Shown piece after piece: positions 25,888 through 33,979 of a stretch of DNA of 64,000 nt. The stretch covers positions 124,001 to 188,000 of the forward strand of contig NZ_JAHKRC010000012.1 of the NCBI RefSeq assembly GCF_019345465.1. The letters run 5' to 3'. This DNA comes from Pseudomonas sp. NKUCC02_KPG (GTDB lineage: Bacteria > Pseudomonadota > Gammaproteobacteria > Pseudomonadales > Pseudomonadaceae). Position numbers and translations under genes: made by a program. Numbering within the stretch: the first letter of the stretch is position 1; each line of letters begins with the position of its first letter. The notes under the pieces are model-generated. The model was not told where the DNA came from. It made no database searches and worked only from the letters and a program-made list of their open reading frames with translations.

Positions 25888-26856
25888 TCAGCGTTGCTTC
25901 AGGCGATCGATCACCACAGCCAGTAGCAGGATCGAGCCGCGAATCACGTACTGGTAAAACGTGTCGATGTTCTTCAGGTTCATCGCATTTTCGATAATGG
26001 CCAGAATCAGTACGCCAGCTATCACGTGGCGAATCATCCCCACCCCACCGCTCAGCGATACACCGCCCAGCACGCAGGCCGAGATCACGGTCAACTCGAA
26101 GCCCTGGCCGATCATCGGCTGGCCAGAGGTCATGCGAGAGGCAAGGATGACACCGGCCAGCGCACCTACCAGCCCGTGTACGGCAAAGATGATGATTTTG
26201 TTGCGATCAACATTGACCCCCGCCAGCAGGGCCGCTTCCGGGTTGCCGCCAATGGCCATGGTGTTGCGCCCATAGGTGGTGTAGTTGAGCAGCCAGCCGA
26301 AAAACACAAAGCACACAAGGGTGATCAGGATCGGCACCGGTACACCGAACCACTGGCCGTTGCCAAAGACAAAGAACGATTCCTGGGACACCCCCACCGC
26401 CTTGCCGTTGGCAAAGATGTAGGCCAGACCACGCACAATCTGCATGGTCGCCAACGTGGTGATCAACGCGTTGACCCGCAGCTTGGCGATGACTATTCCG
26501 TTGATCAGGCCAACGATCAGGCCCATGCCCAACGCAGCGCTGACACCCAGGAAGACGCTGTCTGTGTCACGCATGACCACCGCCGCCACGACGCCGGAGC
26601 AGGCGATTACCGAACCCACGGACAAGTCGAAATGACCCGACGCCAGGCAATAAAGCATGGTACAGGCGGCAATCCCGGTGGTGGAAATCGCCAGCCCCAG
26701 GCCCCGCATGTTCAGCGGCGACAAAAAGTTGTCGATCAGCAAGGTACAGAGCAGGAAGATTGCCAGCGCCGCCAGCAACATCACCCAGTCGTCGAGGAAG
26801 CGACGCACGTCCAGGGGCTTACGCGCAGGCGGCAGTGATGTGTTTTGAATTGTCAT
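25888..26856 (-). CDS. araH: Sugar ABC transporter permease (AraH/RbsC type)
   Basis: A 322-residue inner-membrane protein with eight or more hydrophobic helices. The permease hallmark GGNPEAALLAGVNVDRNKI (about 201-219) is the loop that contacts the ATPase. It resembles AraH of the L-arabinose importer most closely among the family, but ribose- and galactose-type permeases look much alike. It follows araG with a 25-base gap and completes the dehydrogenase-araF-araG-araH transcript. Given the neighbouring dgo genes, D-galactose as well as L-arabinose is a plausible substrate. Confidence 0.9.
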   Translation of the reverse strand: MTIQNTSLPPARKPLDVRRFLDDWVMLLAALAIFLLCTLLIDNFLSPLNMRGLGLAISTTGIAACTMLYCLASGHFDLSVGSVIACSGVVAAVVMRDTDSVFLGVSAALGMGLIVGLINGIVIAKLRVNALITTLATMQIVRGLAYIFANGKAVGVSQESFFVFGNGQWFGVPVPILITLVCFVFFGWLLNYTTYGRNTMAIGGNPEAALLAGVNVDRNKIIIFAVHGLVGALAGVILASRMTSGQPMIGQGFELTVISACVLGGVSLSGGVGMIRHVIAGVLILAIIENAMNLKNIDTFYQYVIRGSILLLAVVIDRLKQR

Positions 26857-26881
26857 GTAAACCTCTCAAGGGATCACGCCT

Positions 26882-28402
26882 TCAACCGCGCTGGCGGGGC
26901 AAGGCCATCAGCAACAGGTTGGATTCATTGGCCCGATCGCGAGGCAGTTCGCCGCACACCGCGCCTTCACACAGCACCAGAATGCGATCGCTGATGCCCA
27001 GCACCTCCATCAGGTCGCTGGACACCACAATGACCGCAATACCACTGGCCGCCAGGGTGTGGATGATCTGGTAGATCTCGGCCTTGGCGCCGATATCGAT
27101 GCCTCGCGTCGGCTCGTCGAGCAGCAGCACCTTCATGGGCATCGACAACCAGCGCCCGAGAATGGCCTTTTGCTGATTGCCACCGGACAGGTACATGATT
27201 TTCTGCGCCGCGCTCGGGGTCTTCACTTTCAGCGCCTTGATCTGCTTGTCGGCATTGGCGCGCTCCCACTTGCCACGCAGCAGCAAACCCAGGATCGAAT
27301 GAGCGCCACGGGCACTGATATTGATGTTCTCGGCGACGCTGGCGAGGGGGATGATGCCTTCCTTCTTGCGGTCCTCCGGGCACAGCAAGACCCCGGCACC
27401 GATCGCATCACGGGGCGAGCGCAGCGTCAGTTCGGCCCCCTGCAATTCAAGGCGACCGGCGCTGTTGCGGGCCAGCCCGCCGAGCAGGCGCAACAGTTCG
27501 GTACGCCCCGCCCCCACCAGCCCGAACAGGCCCAGTATTTCGCCCTGGCGCACTTCGAAACTCACCGGTTCACGCAGGCCCGGACCGAGCAACCCCTGGA
27601 CTTTGAGCGCGACCGCGCCGTGCTCGCGAGGTCGATAGTCATAAATATCCTGAATATCGCGACCGACCATGCACGTCACCAACTGATCGTGGGTCAGGTC
27701 ACTCATCTGCTCGAAGGTGCGCACGTAGCGGCCGTCCTTGAACACCGTGACCGCATTGCAGATACGGAACACTTCCTCCATCCGGTGCGAGACGTAGAGC
27801 ACCACTTTTCCTTCGTCACGCAGGCGGGCAATGATTGCCATCAACCGATCGATTTCGCGGGCCGAAAGGCTGCTGGTGGGTTCATCGAAGGCAATCACGT
27901 GGGCGCCACGGGACAGCGCCTTGGCGATTTCCACCAATTGGCGCTGCCCCAGTGACAGACGTGCAATTTTCTCCTGCGGATCGATTTCATCCGCCAGGCC
28001 CTTGAGCAAGTCCAGGGACTGCTGACGCAGCAAGCGGCGGTTAATCAAGCCAAAACGCGCAGGCAAATGCCCCAGAAACAGGTTCTCGGCCACGGTCATT
28101 TCAGGTACCAGATGCAACTCCTGATGGATGACCGCGACCCCGCTGGCAATGCTTTCAGCAGTGGACTTGAAGGTCAGCGCCTGCTCACCGATTTGCAAAT
28201 GTCCGCTGCTGGGCTGATAGGCGCCACCGAGAATCTTCAATAGGGTTGATTTACCGGCGCCGTTCTCACCCATCAATGCATGAACCTGCCCCGGGTGAGC
28301 GACGAAACTGATATTGGCCAGCGCCTGAACACCGGGAAACTGCTTGCCGATGCCGTTGAAGCGCAGGCTGGCGGCGCCACTCCCCGGCGCGTTCAATTCC
28401 AC
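26882..28402 (-). CDS. araG: Sugar ABC transporter ATP-binding protein with two ATPase domains (AraG type)
   Basis: The 506-residue protein contains two ABC domains. The first has GENGAGKST, LSLGQRQLVEIAKAL and VIAFDEPTSSLS. The second has the degenerate P-loop GLVGAGRTELLR, LSGGNQQKAILGRWL and VLLLDEPTRGID, the usual asymmetry of monosaccharide importers. LLCPEDRKKEG is the family signature near residue 345. It energises uptake through AraH with AraF as binding protein. Its start overlaps the araF stop by ten bases. Confidence 0.93.
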   Translation of the reverse strand: MELNAPGSGAASLRFNGIGKQFPGVQALANISFVAHPGQVHALMGENGAGKSTLLKILGGAYQPSSGHLQIGEQALTFKSTAESIASGVAVIHQELHLVPEMTVAENLFLGHLPARFGLINRRLLRQQSLDLLKGLADEIDPQEKIARLSLGQRQLVEIAKALSRGAHVIAFDEPTSSLSAREIDRLMAIIARLRDEGKVVLYVSHRMEEVFRICNAVTVFKDGRYVRTFEQMSDLTHDQLVTCMVGRDIQDIYDYRPREHGAVALKVQGLLGPGLREPVSFEVRQGEILGLFGLVGAGRTELLRLLGGLARNSAGRLELQGAELTLRSPRDAIGAGVLLCPEDRKKEGIIPLASVAENINISARGAHSILGLLLRGKWERANADKQIKALKVKTPSAAQKIMYLSGGNQQKAILGRWLSMPMKVLLLDEPTRGIDIGAKAEIYQIIHTLAASGIAVIVVSSDLMEVLGISDRILVLCEGAVCGELPRDRANESNLLLMALPRQRG

Positions 28403-29397
28403 AGACCGATCTTGGTCAGTTCTTCCTTGAAGTTGTCACGGGTAATCAGCGTTACCTCATCCATCGCGGTGTACAGCGGCGGTTCTTTACCCTCGGTGAT
28501 CCACTCAAACATCATGGTCGCCGTCTTGTAGCCTTCAATATGCGGGCTGGGGAGCATGGAGCCGAAAAAGCCACTGTTGGCCTTTTTCAGTTCACCAATG
28601 GCGTCGGTGCCATTGATGCCGATGCCGATCACATTGGCGGGCGCAAACCCGGCACTTTCCGTGGCACGCACTCCACCGAGTACAGTGCTGTCGTTCATCC
28701 CGCCAATGATCAGGTTCTTCGCGCCGCCGGGCAGTTTGACCAGCGCCGAGTTGGTGGCGTCCATGCTGCCGGGCACGTCGAGGGTTTTAAGCGCGGAGTA
28801 CAAAATGTGATCGTCTGGCAAGCCCGCATCCTTCAAGGATTTGACTGAGCCATCCGTGCGCTTTTTAGCCGTATCCAGCTCGTTGAAGGTGTTGATCACC
28901 GCATAGGTGTCTTTCCAGTCCCAATTGCGATTTTTCGCTTCAGTGACCATCGCACTGCCCTGTTTCTGGCCCACCTCGAACGCCGCCATGCCCAGGTACG
29001 GCACCTCTTCCATAAACTTGCCGCTGGCGTCGACAAAGCGGTCATCCACGGCGATCACTTTCAAGCCGTTAAGCTTGGCCTTGGCCATGATGGCAGGGCC
29101 AAGGCCCACATCCGGCGGACAAATCACAAAACCCTGGGCGCCGTTGGCCGCCAGGCTATCGATGGCTGACAGGGTCTTCTCGCCGTCCGGCACGGCGATT
29201 TTGATCAGGGTAAAGCCTTTATCCTGGGCGGCTTTTTCAGCGAAGGCCCATTCGGTCTGGAACCAGGGTTCCTCCGCCTGCTTGACCAAAAAGCCGATCT
29301 TCACCGGGTCGCCCGCCTGCAGCCCACTGCTGAGGCTGAAGGCGGTAGCGGCCAGGGCCGCACAACACAGGGAACGGATACCGTGACGACGTTTCAT
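28393..29397 (-). CDS. araF: Periplasmic sugar-binding protein (AraF type)
   Basis: This 334-residue exported protein has a signal peptide ending SLSSGLQAG and then the type I periplasmic binding fold: VKIGFLVKQAEEPWFQTEW, the hinge segment IAVDDRFVDASGKFMEEVPYLGM and GGMNDSTVLGGVRATES. These match the arabinose/galactose-binding AraF family. Arabinose and galactose differ at C6 only and E. coli AraF binds both, which suits the galactose pathway genes on the next transcript. Confidence 0.92.
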   Translation of the reverse strand: MKRRHGIRSLCCAALAATAFSLSSGLQAGDPVKIGFLVKQAEEPWFQTEWAFAEKAAQDKGFTLIKIAVPDGEKTLSAIDSLAANGAQGFVICPPDVGLGPAIMAKAKLNGLKVIAVDDRFVDASGKFMEEVPYLGMAAFEVGQKQGSAMVTEAKNRNWDWKDTYAVINTFNELDTAKKRTDGSVKSLKDAGLPDDHILYSALKTLDVPGSMDATNSALVKLPGGAKNLIIGGMNDSTVLGGVRATESAGFAPANVIGIGINGTDAIGELKKANSGFFGSMLPSPHIEGYKTATMMFEWITEGKEPPLYTAMDEVTLITRDNFKEELTKIGLWN

Positions 29398-29457
29398 GGC
29401 TGACTCCTTGTTTTTATTTTTAACGGTCTGCAGAACCTGTTGTGTCCGGGCAAGCGA

Positions 29458-30276
29458 TCAATCGTGGTACATCACTGAGCGCCCGCCATCGAGGGTGATG
29501 CACGAGGCATTGATAAACGGTGCTTCATCGCTGGCCAGGAACACGGCAGTCATTGCCACCTCAAGCGGCTGGCCGATGCGCCGCGGCGGGTGCAGGTCGA
29601 GTGCACGCTGACGCTCGGCATGGGGGTCGGCGAAACCGTTCCAGTAATCGACGTTGAGCTGCGTCTCGATATACCCCGGCGCGATGGCGTTCACCCGGAT
29701 GCCCTTGGGTGCGTATTCGATACCCAGGGCACGGGTCAGGCCCATCAGGCCGTGCTTGGCCACCGGGTACGGGAAACAACCTGGAATGATGTGGCTCGAA
29801 TGGGTTGAGGCAATGTTGATGATGCTGCCGATGCCTTGCTCGATCATCTGCGGCAAAACCGCCTTGCAGCCGTACCAGGCGCCATCCAGATCGATGGCGA
29901 AACAACGGCGCCAGTCTTCTTCGGTCATTTCCAGAGGGTCGCGGAACACGTTGACCCCGGCGCAATTGATCAGCACATCGACCCGACCGTGCAGTTGCAA
30001 CGCCAGTGCGGCCTGGGCATGCAGGTCAGCCTGGCAAGACACATCGGCTCTGATTGCCCGCACATCCGCGCCTTGATCACGCCAATGGGCGGCAACTTTC
30101 TCCACCTTTTCGGCCTGGATATCGCTGATGACCATTTTCGCCTGTTGCGCCACGAAGCTGGCCACGATGGCTTCCCCAATACCTTGGGCGGCGCCAGTCA
30201 ACAGTACGACCTTGTTCTTCAGGCGCTCACCACGGGGTGGTTCGGCTACGGGTGGCAATGCAAGAGGTTCAGCCAT
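29458..30276 (-). CDS. SDR-family sugar 1-dehydrogenase (probable D-galactose/L-arabinose dehydrogenase)
   Basis: A 272-residue classical short-chain dehydrogenase: TGAAQGIGEAI (nucleotide loop), NCAGVN, the active-site Ser in INIASTHSSH and the YPVAKHG catalytic Tyr-Lys pair, and LDGGRSVMYHD at the end. Context decides the substrate: it leads the AraFGH importer transcript and shares its promoter design with dgoK, so oxidation of galactose (or arabinose) at C1 to the lactone is the likely step. AGGAG is eight bases upstream. Other SDR substrates cannot be excluded. Confidence 0.85.
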   Translation of the reverse strand: MAEPLALPPVAEPPRGERLKNKVVLLTGAAQGIGEAIVASFVAQQAKMVISDIQAEKVEKVAAHWRDQGADVRAIRADVSCQADLHAQAALALQLHGRVDVLINCAGVNVFRDPLEMTEEDWRRCFAIDLDGAWYGCKAVLPQMIEQGIGSIINIASTHSSHIIPGCFPYPVAKHGLMGLTRALGIEYAPKGIRVNAIAPGYIETQLNVDYWNGFADPHAERQRALDLHPPRRIGQPLEVAMTAVFLASDEAPFINASCITLDGGRSVMYHD

Positions 30277-30400
30277 TGATCAAGACTCCTGGACACGACA
30301 AAAACCGGGCATCTGTCGATGACCGGTTAAAAAGCATGGGGGATTGGGCGGGACGTGCAGACGCGCTAGTGCGCAGGAGCACCCTGGGATAGTTCGGCAT
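30269..30400 (-). CDS. Candidate 43-codon leader ORF before the sugar dehydrogenase
   Basis: On the minus strand an ATG at 30400, preceded by the same AACAAAACAGGTGAAG ribosome-site block that starts dgoK, opens a 43-codon frame (MPNYPRVLLRTSASARP at the front). Its TGA at 30269 falls inside the second and third codons of the dehydrogenase gene, so the two frames overlap by eight bases. It may couple translation or be a relic of promoter duplication. No family is recognised. Confidence 0.4.
   Translation of the reverse strand: MPNYPRVLLRTSASARPAQSPMLFNRSSTDARFLSCPGVLING
30302..30329 (-). terminator. Terminator-like hairpin inside the dehydrogenase leader
   Basis: On the minus strand AACCGG-t-CATC, loop GACA, GATG-c-CCGGTT is followed by a run of T and ends about 25 bases before the dehydrogenase start. 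Its position downstream of the promoter and within the leader ORF suggests an attenuator, but function is untested. Confidence 0.45.
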
Positions 30401-30451
30401 CACTTCACCTGTTTTGTTTTTTTAAGTGTGAGTGCGTAGAGCTGAAGCCGA

Positions 30452-30509
30452 CTATAAACCCAGGGCTAATTGAATCTCAATATATAATTTAACATCCCAT
30501 ATTGTGGGA
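30452..30509 (-). promoter_or_regulatory. Promoter of the dehydrogenase-araFGH transcript with paired operator repeats
   Basis: TTGAGA (30480-30475) and TTATAG (30457-30452), minus strand, are 17 bases apart as at dgoK. Repeats ATCTCAATATATA (30474-30486) and ATCCCATATTGTG (30494-30506) again lie 20 bases apart. The outer one is part of a perfect palindrome TCCCATATTGTGGGA (30495-30509), a plausible IclR-type half-site pair. Confidence 0.7.
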
Positions 30510-30530
30510 GATTATTGTTCTAGGGATGGC

Positions 30531-31091
30531 CTAGGCAGGCCCGATCGGGAAAAACTCCCCGCCACTCCACACGCCCAGCCAGTTCCGCCCATCGATCTTG
30601 CGCTCCACCGCCAGCTCTACCAGCTGGTAGAACACATTGCGGTGGATCAGGGCTTCAAGATTGCGCCGCACATGCACATAAGGCGCGGGCTCCTGGGTCT
30701 GGGGGTCAATGACGAAACGCAGCGGATGCTCGGAGCCGGCATTGATCGACTCGTCGACATGGGTGGTAAAACGCAGGACTTGCTGCTCGCCCTGCCCCTC
30801 CACGTCCAAAGTCACCGCGACAAAAGGCGCGTCATCGACTTTGATGCCGACTTTTTCTACCGGGGTAATCAGAAAGTAATCATCGCCGTCGCGGCGAATG
30901 ATCGTCGAGAAGAGCTTGACCATGGGCTTGCGGCCAATGGGCGTGCCCATGTAGTACCAGGTGCCATCGCGGGCAATACGCATGTCGATATCGCCGCAAA
31001 AGGCGGTATCCCACAAGTGAACGGGCGGCAGGCCTTTGTCGGCCCTGGGAATTTGCGCCAACAGGTTGCTGACGTCTACCGGCTCGCTCAT
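30531..31091 (-). CDS. DUF1285 family protein
   Basis: This 186-residue cytosolic protein of a proteobacterial family has unknown function. Recognisable segments are VHLWDTAFCGDIDMRIARDG near the front, WYYMGTPIGRKPMVKLFSTIIRR, DDYFLITPVEKVGI and the C-terminal NWLGVWSGGEFFPIG. It shows no transmembrane segment. The gene lies 15 bases after the DUF4823 lipoprotein gene and probably shares its mRNA. Confidence 0.88.
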   Translation of the reverse strand: MSEPVDVSNLLAQIPRADKGLPPVHLWDTAFCGDIDMRIARDGTWYYMGTPIGRKPMVKLFSTIIRRDGDDYFLITPVEKVGIKVDDAPFVAVTLDVEGQGEQQVLRFTTHVDESINAGSEHPLRFVIDPQTQEPAPYVHVRRNLEALIHRNVFYQLVELAVERKIDGRNWLGVWSGGEFFPIGPA

Positions 31092-31106
31092 GTTGCTCTC
31101 CTCGAC

Positions 31107-31712
31107 TTATTGATCGCTCAAGCCTATCAAGCTGCGAGCGTACTTGGCGAGCGGCGGTCCGATCAGGTCTGCGGGCTTGTTGTCATGGAACGTCAGCAAA
31201 CCGCCGCGGCTGCGAATGGTGGCGGTATCGATCAAATACTGGGTACTGGTCTCGATCAGCATCACCTGGATCACGCCACTGTCGATCCCCAGTCGGCTGA
31301 TCTCTTCCTGGTCGAGCCATTCGTCGCTGTTGCCGATGCGGTCATCGGCCCGGGCAAAACGGGTGAACAGCAAGTAGTGAGCGCCAAAGCCCCTGGCTTC
31401 GGTCATTGCCTGATCGAGCCCGAGCGGCGCTTTGGCACGGCGCACCATGGGAAAGTATTCGACAAAACCGTTGAAAGCCTCTTCGGCCACCACATTGGGG
31501 CGCACGTACGGATCGCCGACAGGGGCAAATGGCCCTTGGGCGATGTAGATAAAGGAGTCTGGCTGAATGCGCAGCGAGTTGCTGCGCCGGGTGTTGCTGT
31601 GATCGAGCATGCCGGCGTCACTCAGCTGATAACGCGCGCCCTCACCCAGATCGCTGAGCTTCATGCAGCCGCCGAGCGCCAATAAAGCCAGCCAAACAAT
31701 CAGACCACGCAT
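31107..31712 (-). CDS. DUF4823 family lipoprotein
   Basis: The 201-residue product begins with a signal and lipobox LGGC (Cys16). The mature protein has the family segments RQPDSFIYIAQ-like strand (IQPDSFIYIAQG), AFNGFVEYFP, GAHYLLFTRFARADDR and VMLIETSTQYLIDTATIRSRGG. It is probably anchored to the inner leaflet of the outer membrane. Function is unknown; it is co-directional with DUF1285. Confidence 0.88.
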   Translation of the reverse strand: MRGLIVWLALLALGGCMKLSDLGEGARYQLSDAGMLDHSNTRRSNSLRIQPDSFIYIAQGPFAPVGDPYVRPNVVAEEAFNGFVEYFPMVRRAKAPLGLDQAMTEARGFGAHYLLFTRFARADDRIGNSDEWLDQEEISRLGIDSGVIQVMLIETSTQYLIDTATIRSRGGLLTFHDNKPADLIGPPLAKYARSLIGLSDQ

Positions 31713-31813
31713 CCCGTTCTCCCGATGCCGGTGACAAAAAACCGGCGAATAGTCCCGTAATGCAGATTGCGCGCCAGTTTTAGCAGGTCACTGTTTGGCT
31801 GTGAGAACGGGCT

Positions 31814-32782
31814 TTAGCCGCCGATGATCTTCATCACCGTGGCACCACCGGAGAAAGCCACGTCCTGTTTGTCACCCAGGGCTTTCATCAGCAGGCCTTG
31901 CAGCGCAGGCAGCGCCTGGTGGCGAGGCTTGTTGAGCAGATCACCCACATAATGGCGATTGCTCGACGACAGGCAACCATGTAGCCATCCCGTGGAAGAC
32001 AGTCGCAGCCGTGAGCACGTACGGCAAAACGGCACGCTCTCGTTGGCGATCACCCCGAAATAACCATGATCCGGGATCTGGTAGCGCACCGCCGTGGCAT
32101 CGATTGGCGCATCGGCCTGCAAGTATTCGTAGCGTTCGCCAATCAGCGACAACAGCTGTTGCAAGCTGACGAACTGCTGCAGGAAGGCATTGCTGTCACT
32201 GGCCAGGTGGCCCATGCGCATCAGCTCGATAAAACGCAGTTCATAACCGCGCTCAAGGCAGTACTCCAGCAGCGGCATCACCTGATCCAGGTTCTGTCCG
32301 CGCAAGGGCACCATATTGACCTTGATCTTGATCCCCGCTTCCCGGGCCCGCTGCATGCCATCGAGCACGGTCGGCAGATCACCGCCACGGGCAATGCTGC
32401 GAAACGCTTCTGGATCAAGGGTGTCGAGAGAGACATTGAGACGGCGGATGCCCGCATCCAGCAGCAACGGCAACTTGCGTGCAAGCAATTGGCCGTTAGT
32501 GGTCAGGCTGATGTCGCTCAAGCCCAACTGCCCGACTTCACGCATAAAGGTTTCAAGCTTGGGGCTGACCAGCGGTTCGCCGCCGGTAATGCGCAAGCGC
32601 TCGATGCCAGCAGCCTCAATCAGATAAGCCACCCCGCGCACCATCGCTTCGGCCGACAGCTCATCCTGCGCGGCAACCAACCGCTTGCCGTTAGGCACAC
32701 AGTAGGTGCAGGCATAGTTGCAAGCGGAGGTCAGACTGATACGCAAGTTGCGAAAACGTCTGCCTTGGCGATCAACGATCAT
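31814..32782 (-). CDS. moaA: GTP 3',8-cyclase MoaA (radical SAM)
   Basis: The 322-residue radical-SAM enzyme starts molybdopterin synthesis. The N-terminal cluster motif CNYACTYC (CX3CX2C), the GGEPL motif (LRITGGEPLV) and the C-terminal second cluster (CX2CX13C, FCRTCSRLRLSSTGWLHGC) are complete, and the chain ends in the conserved Gly-Gly (MKIIGG). The ATG at 32782 has GGAG eight bases upstream; an ATG at 32830 does not. No other moa gene is adjacent, so it is one of the dispersed MoaA copies common in Pseudomonas. Confidence 0.95.
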   Translation of the reverse strand: MIVDRQGRRFRNLRISLTSACNYACTYCVPNGKRLVAAQDELSAEAMVRGVAYLIEAAGIERLRITGGEPLVSPKLETFMREVGQLGLSDISLTTNGQLLARKLPLLLDAGIRRLNVSLDTLDPEAFRSIARGGDLPTVLDGMQRAREAGIKIKVNMVPLRGQNLDQVMPLLEYCLERGYELRFIELMRMGHLASDSNAFLQQFVSLQQLLSLIGERYEYLQADAPIDATAVRYQIPDHGYFGVIANESVPFCRTCSRLRLSSTGWLHGCLSSSNRHYVGDLLNKPRHQALPALQGLLMKALGDKQDVAFSGGATVMKIIGG

Positions 32783-32907
32783 GGATGACTCCGGCGCGGG
32801 GGAAATGGGCCGCCGCAAAACCTGACTCATAAATCAGGTTTTGGCAAGACCCAAGCCTGATTATAAGCCTCAAGGCCATAAGCCATGAAGGCAAATACTG
32901 GCCGGGG

Positions 32908-33549
32908 TTACTCTACAGCCGGGGTATCGGTGTCACGCTTGCGCTTGTTGCCCATGCGTACGCCAATGTCCATCAGGAACTGAAAGAAGCCTTCCTGATC
33001 TTCCAGCACATTGCTCCAGAACGGCGAGTGATACAGCGCCACAGCGCCGTGCACCAGAGCCCACGCTGCGCAGTAATGGAAGTATGGCGGTACGTCTTCG
33101 AGCTTGCCTTCACTGATACGCCCCTTGATCAGCAGGGTCAGGCGCTCAAAGTTCGAGGCGCGGATCTTGTGCAGCTCTTCGACCAGTTCTGGCACCTGGT
33201 TGCCCTTCACCACCTTTTCTTCAAGGCGATCAAACAACCGGTAGCGCTGCGGATCACGCATGCGAAACTCAAAGTAGGCACGGGACAGCGCCTCTTTGTC
33301 TTTATCCACGTCGGCGGAATGCAGCAGCTCGTTCAAATCGCGCTCGTAGTCGAGCATCAGGCGCAGGTAGATCTCGGCCTTGGACTTGAAGTGCTTGTAG
33401 ATCGTGCCTTTGCCGATACCCACGGCATCAGCAATCATCTCGACGGTGACACTGTCTTCACCCAGGTCGAGGAACAGCTTGAGCGCGGTATCGAGAATTT
33501 CTTGCTCGCGGCGACGAAACTCACGGACCTTACGGGGTTCTTTGTGCAT
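32908..33549 (-). CDS. TetR-family transcriptional regulator
   Basis: A 213-residue regulator with a typical N-terminal helix-turn-helix (ILDTALKLFLDLGEDSV, MIADAVGIGKGTIYKHFKSK) and a long helical ligand domain. It occupies the place of PAO1 gene PA2957 next to rgsA and tatD. Its targets are not apparent; ATTAGTCACACTAAAT-like sequence just upstream (33594-33609) could be an autoregulatory site. Confidence 0.9.
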   Translation of the reverse strand: MHKEPRKVREFRRREQEILDTALKLFLDLGEDSVTVEMIADAVGIGKGTIYKHFKSKAEIYLRLMLDYERDLNELLHSADVDKDKEALSRAYFEFRMRDPQRYRLFDRLEEKVVKGNQVPELVEELHKIRASNFERLTLLIKGRISEGKLEDVPPYFHYCAAWALVHGAVALYHSPFWSNVLEDQEGFFQFLMDIGVRMGNKRKRDTDTPAVE

Positions 33550-33756
33550 AAGAAAAGGTCTGTTCGGGTCAAAATCGAAGCGGAGTATTATGCATTAGTC
33601 ACACTAAATTGCACGGATCATCCTGCATATCGATGTGTTCAAACGATTTACCCGCGGCTCGCAGAGCACTCAAGCGAAGCTCGGGTATTCCAAATCTGTT
33701 TAAAAAACGATCAATCCTGGCTGGACGTTCGACAAAGCTGGCCAATACTTAACGTG
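33550..33756. other. Promoter region between the TetR gene and rgsA
   Basis: It contains the leftward TetR-gene promoter and the rightward rgsA promoter. The stretch CAATACTT (33743-33750) followed by AA resembles the RpoS extended -10 element CTATACTT. No gene is seen. Confidence 0.5.
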
Positions 33757-33870
33757 TCGGCGTGACATCCCCCCCAAAGTGTCTCGCCGATTTAGGCAGC
33801 AACGGAATGTGTGCCTTTGTTTTACTCCTAATGGTCTTAACCCGAATTCCCCAGAGTTCGGGTTTTTTTT
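33757..33870 (+). ncRNA. rgsA: RgsA small RNA
   Basis: The intergenic transcript between the PA2957-like TetR gene and tatD is where P. aeruginosa encodes RgsA (P16). Here an RpoS-like -10 precedes a 5' hairpin (TCGGCG/CGCCGA around a C-rich loop TGACATCCCCCCC), then TTTAGGCAGCAACGG. An intrinsic terminator (AACCCGAA/TTCGGGTT plus eight T) ends at 33870. RgsA is RpoS-dependent, indirectly Gac-controlled and linked to peroxide tolerance. Exact ends are estimates. Confidence 0.82.
33839..33870 (+). terminator. Intrinsic terminator of rgsA
   Basis: AACCCGAA, a ten-base loop, TTCGGGTT and a run of T on the plus strand. Confidence 0.88.
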
Positions 33871-33894
33871 GCCTGCCCGTTTACTTTAAAAACT

Positions 33895-33978
33895 GTGGGA
33901 GCGGGCTTGCTCGCGATGCTGGCGCTGCGGCCTGAATGGATGCGCGCGGTGATGCTATCGCGAGCAGGCCGCTCCCAC
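33895..33978. repeat. REP palindrome pair, GTGGGAGC family
   Basis: GTGGGAGCGGGCTTGCTCGCGA and the inverse TCGCGAGCAGGCCGCTCCCAC flank a 40-base spacer. It touches the end of tatD. Confidence 0.92.
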
Positions 33979-33979
33979 G

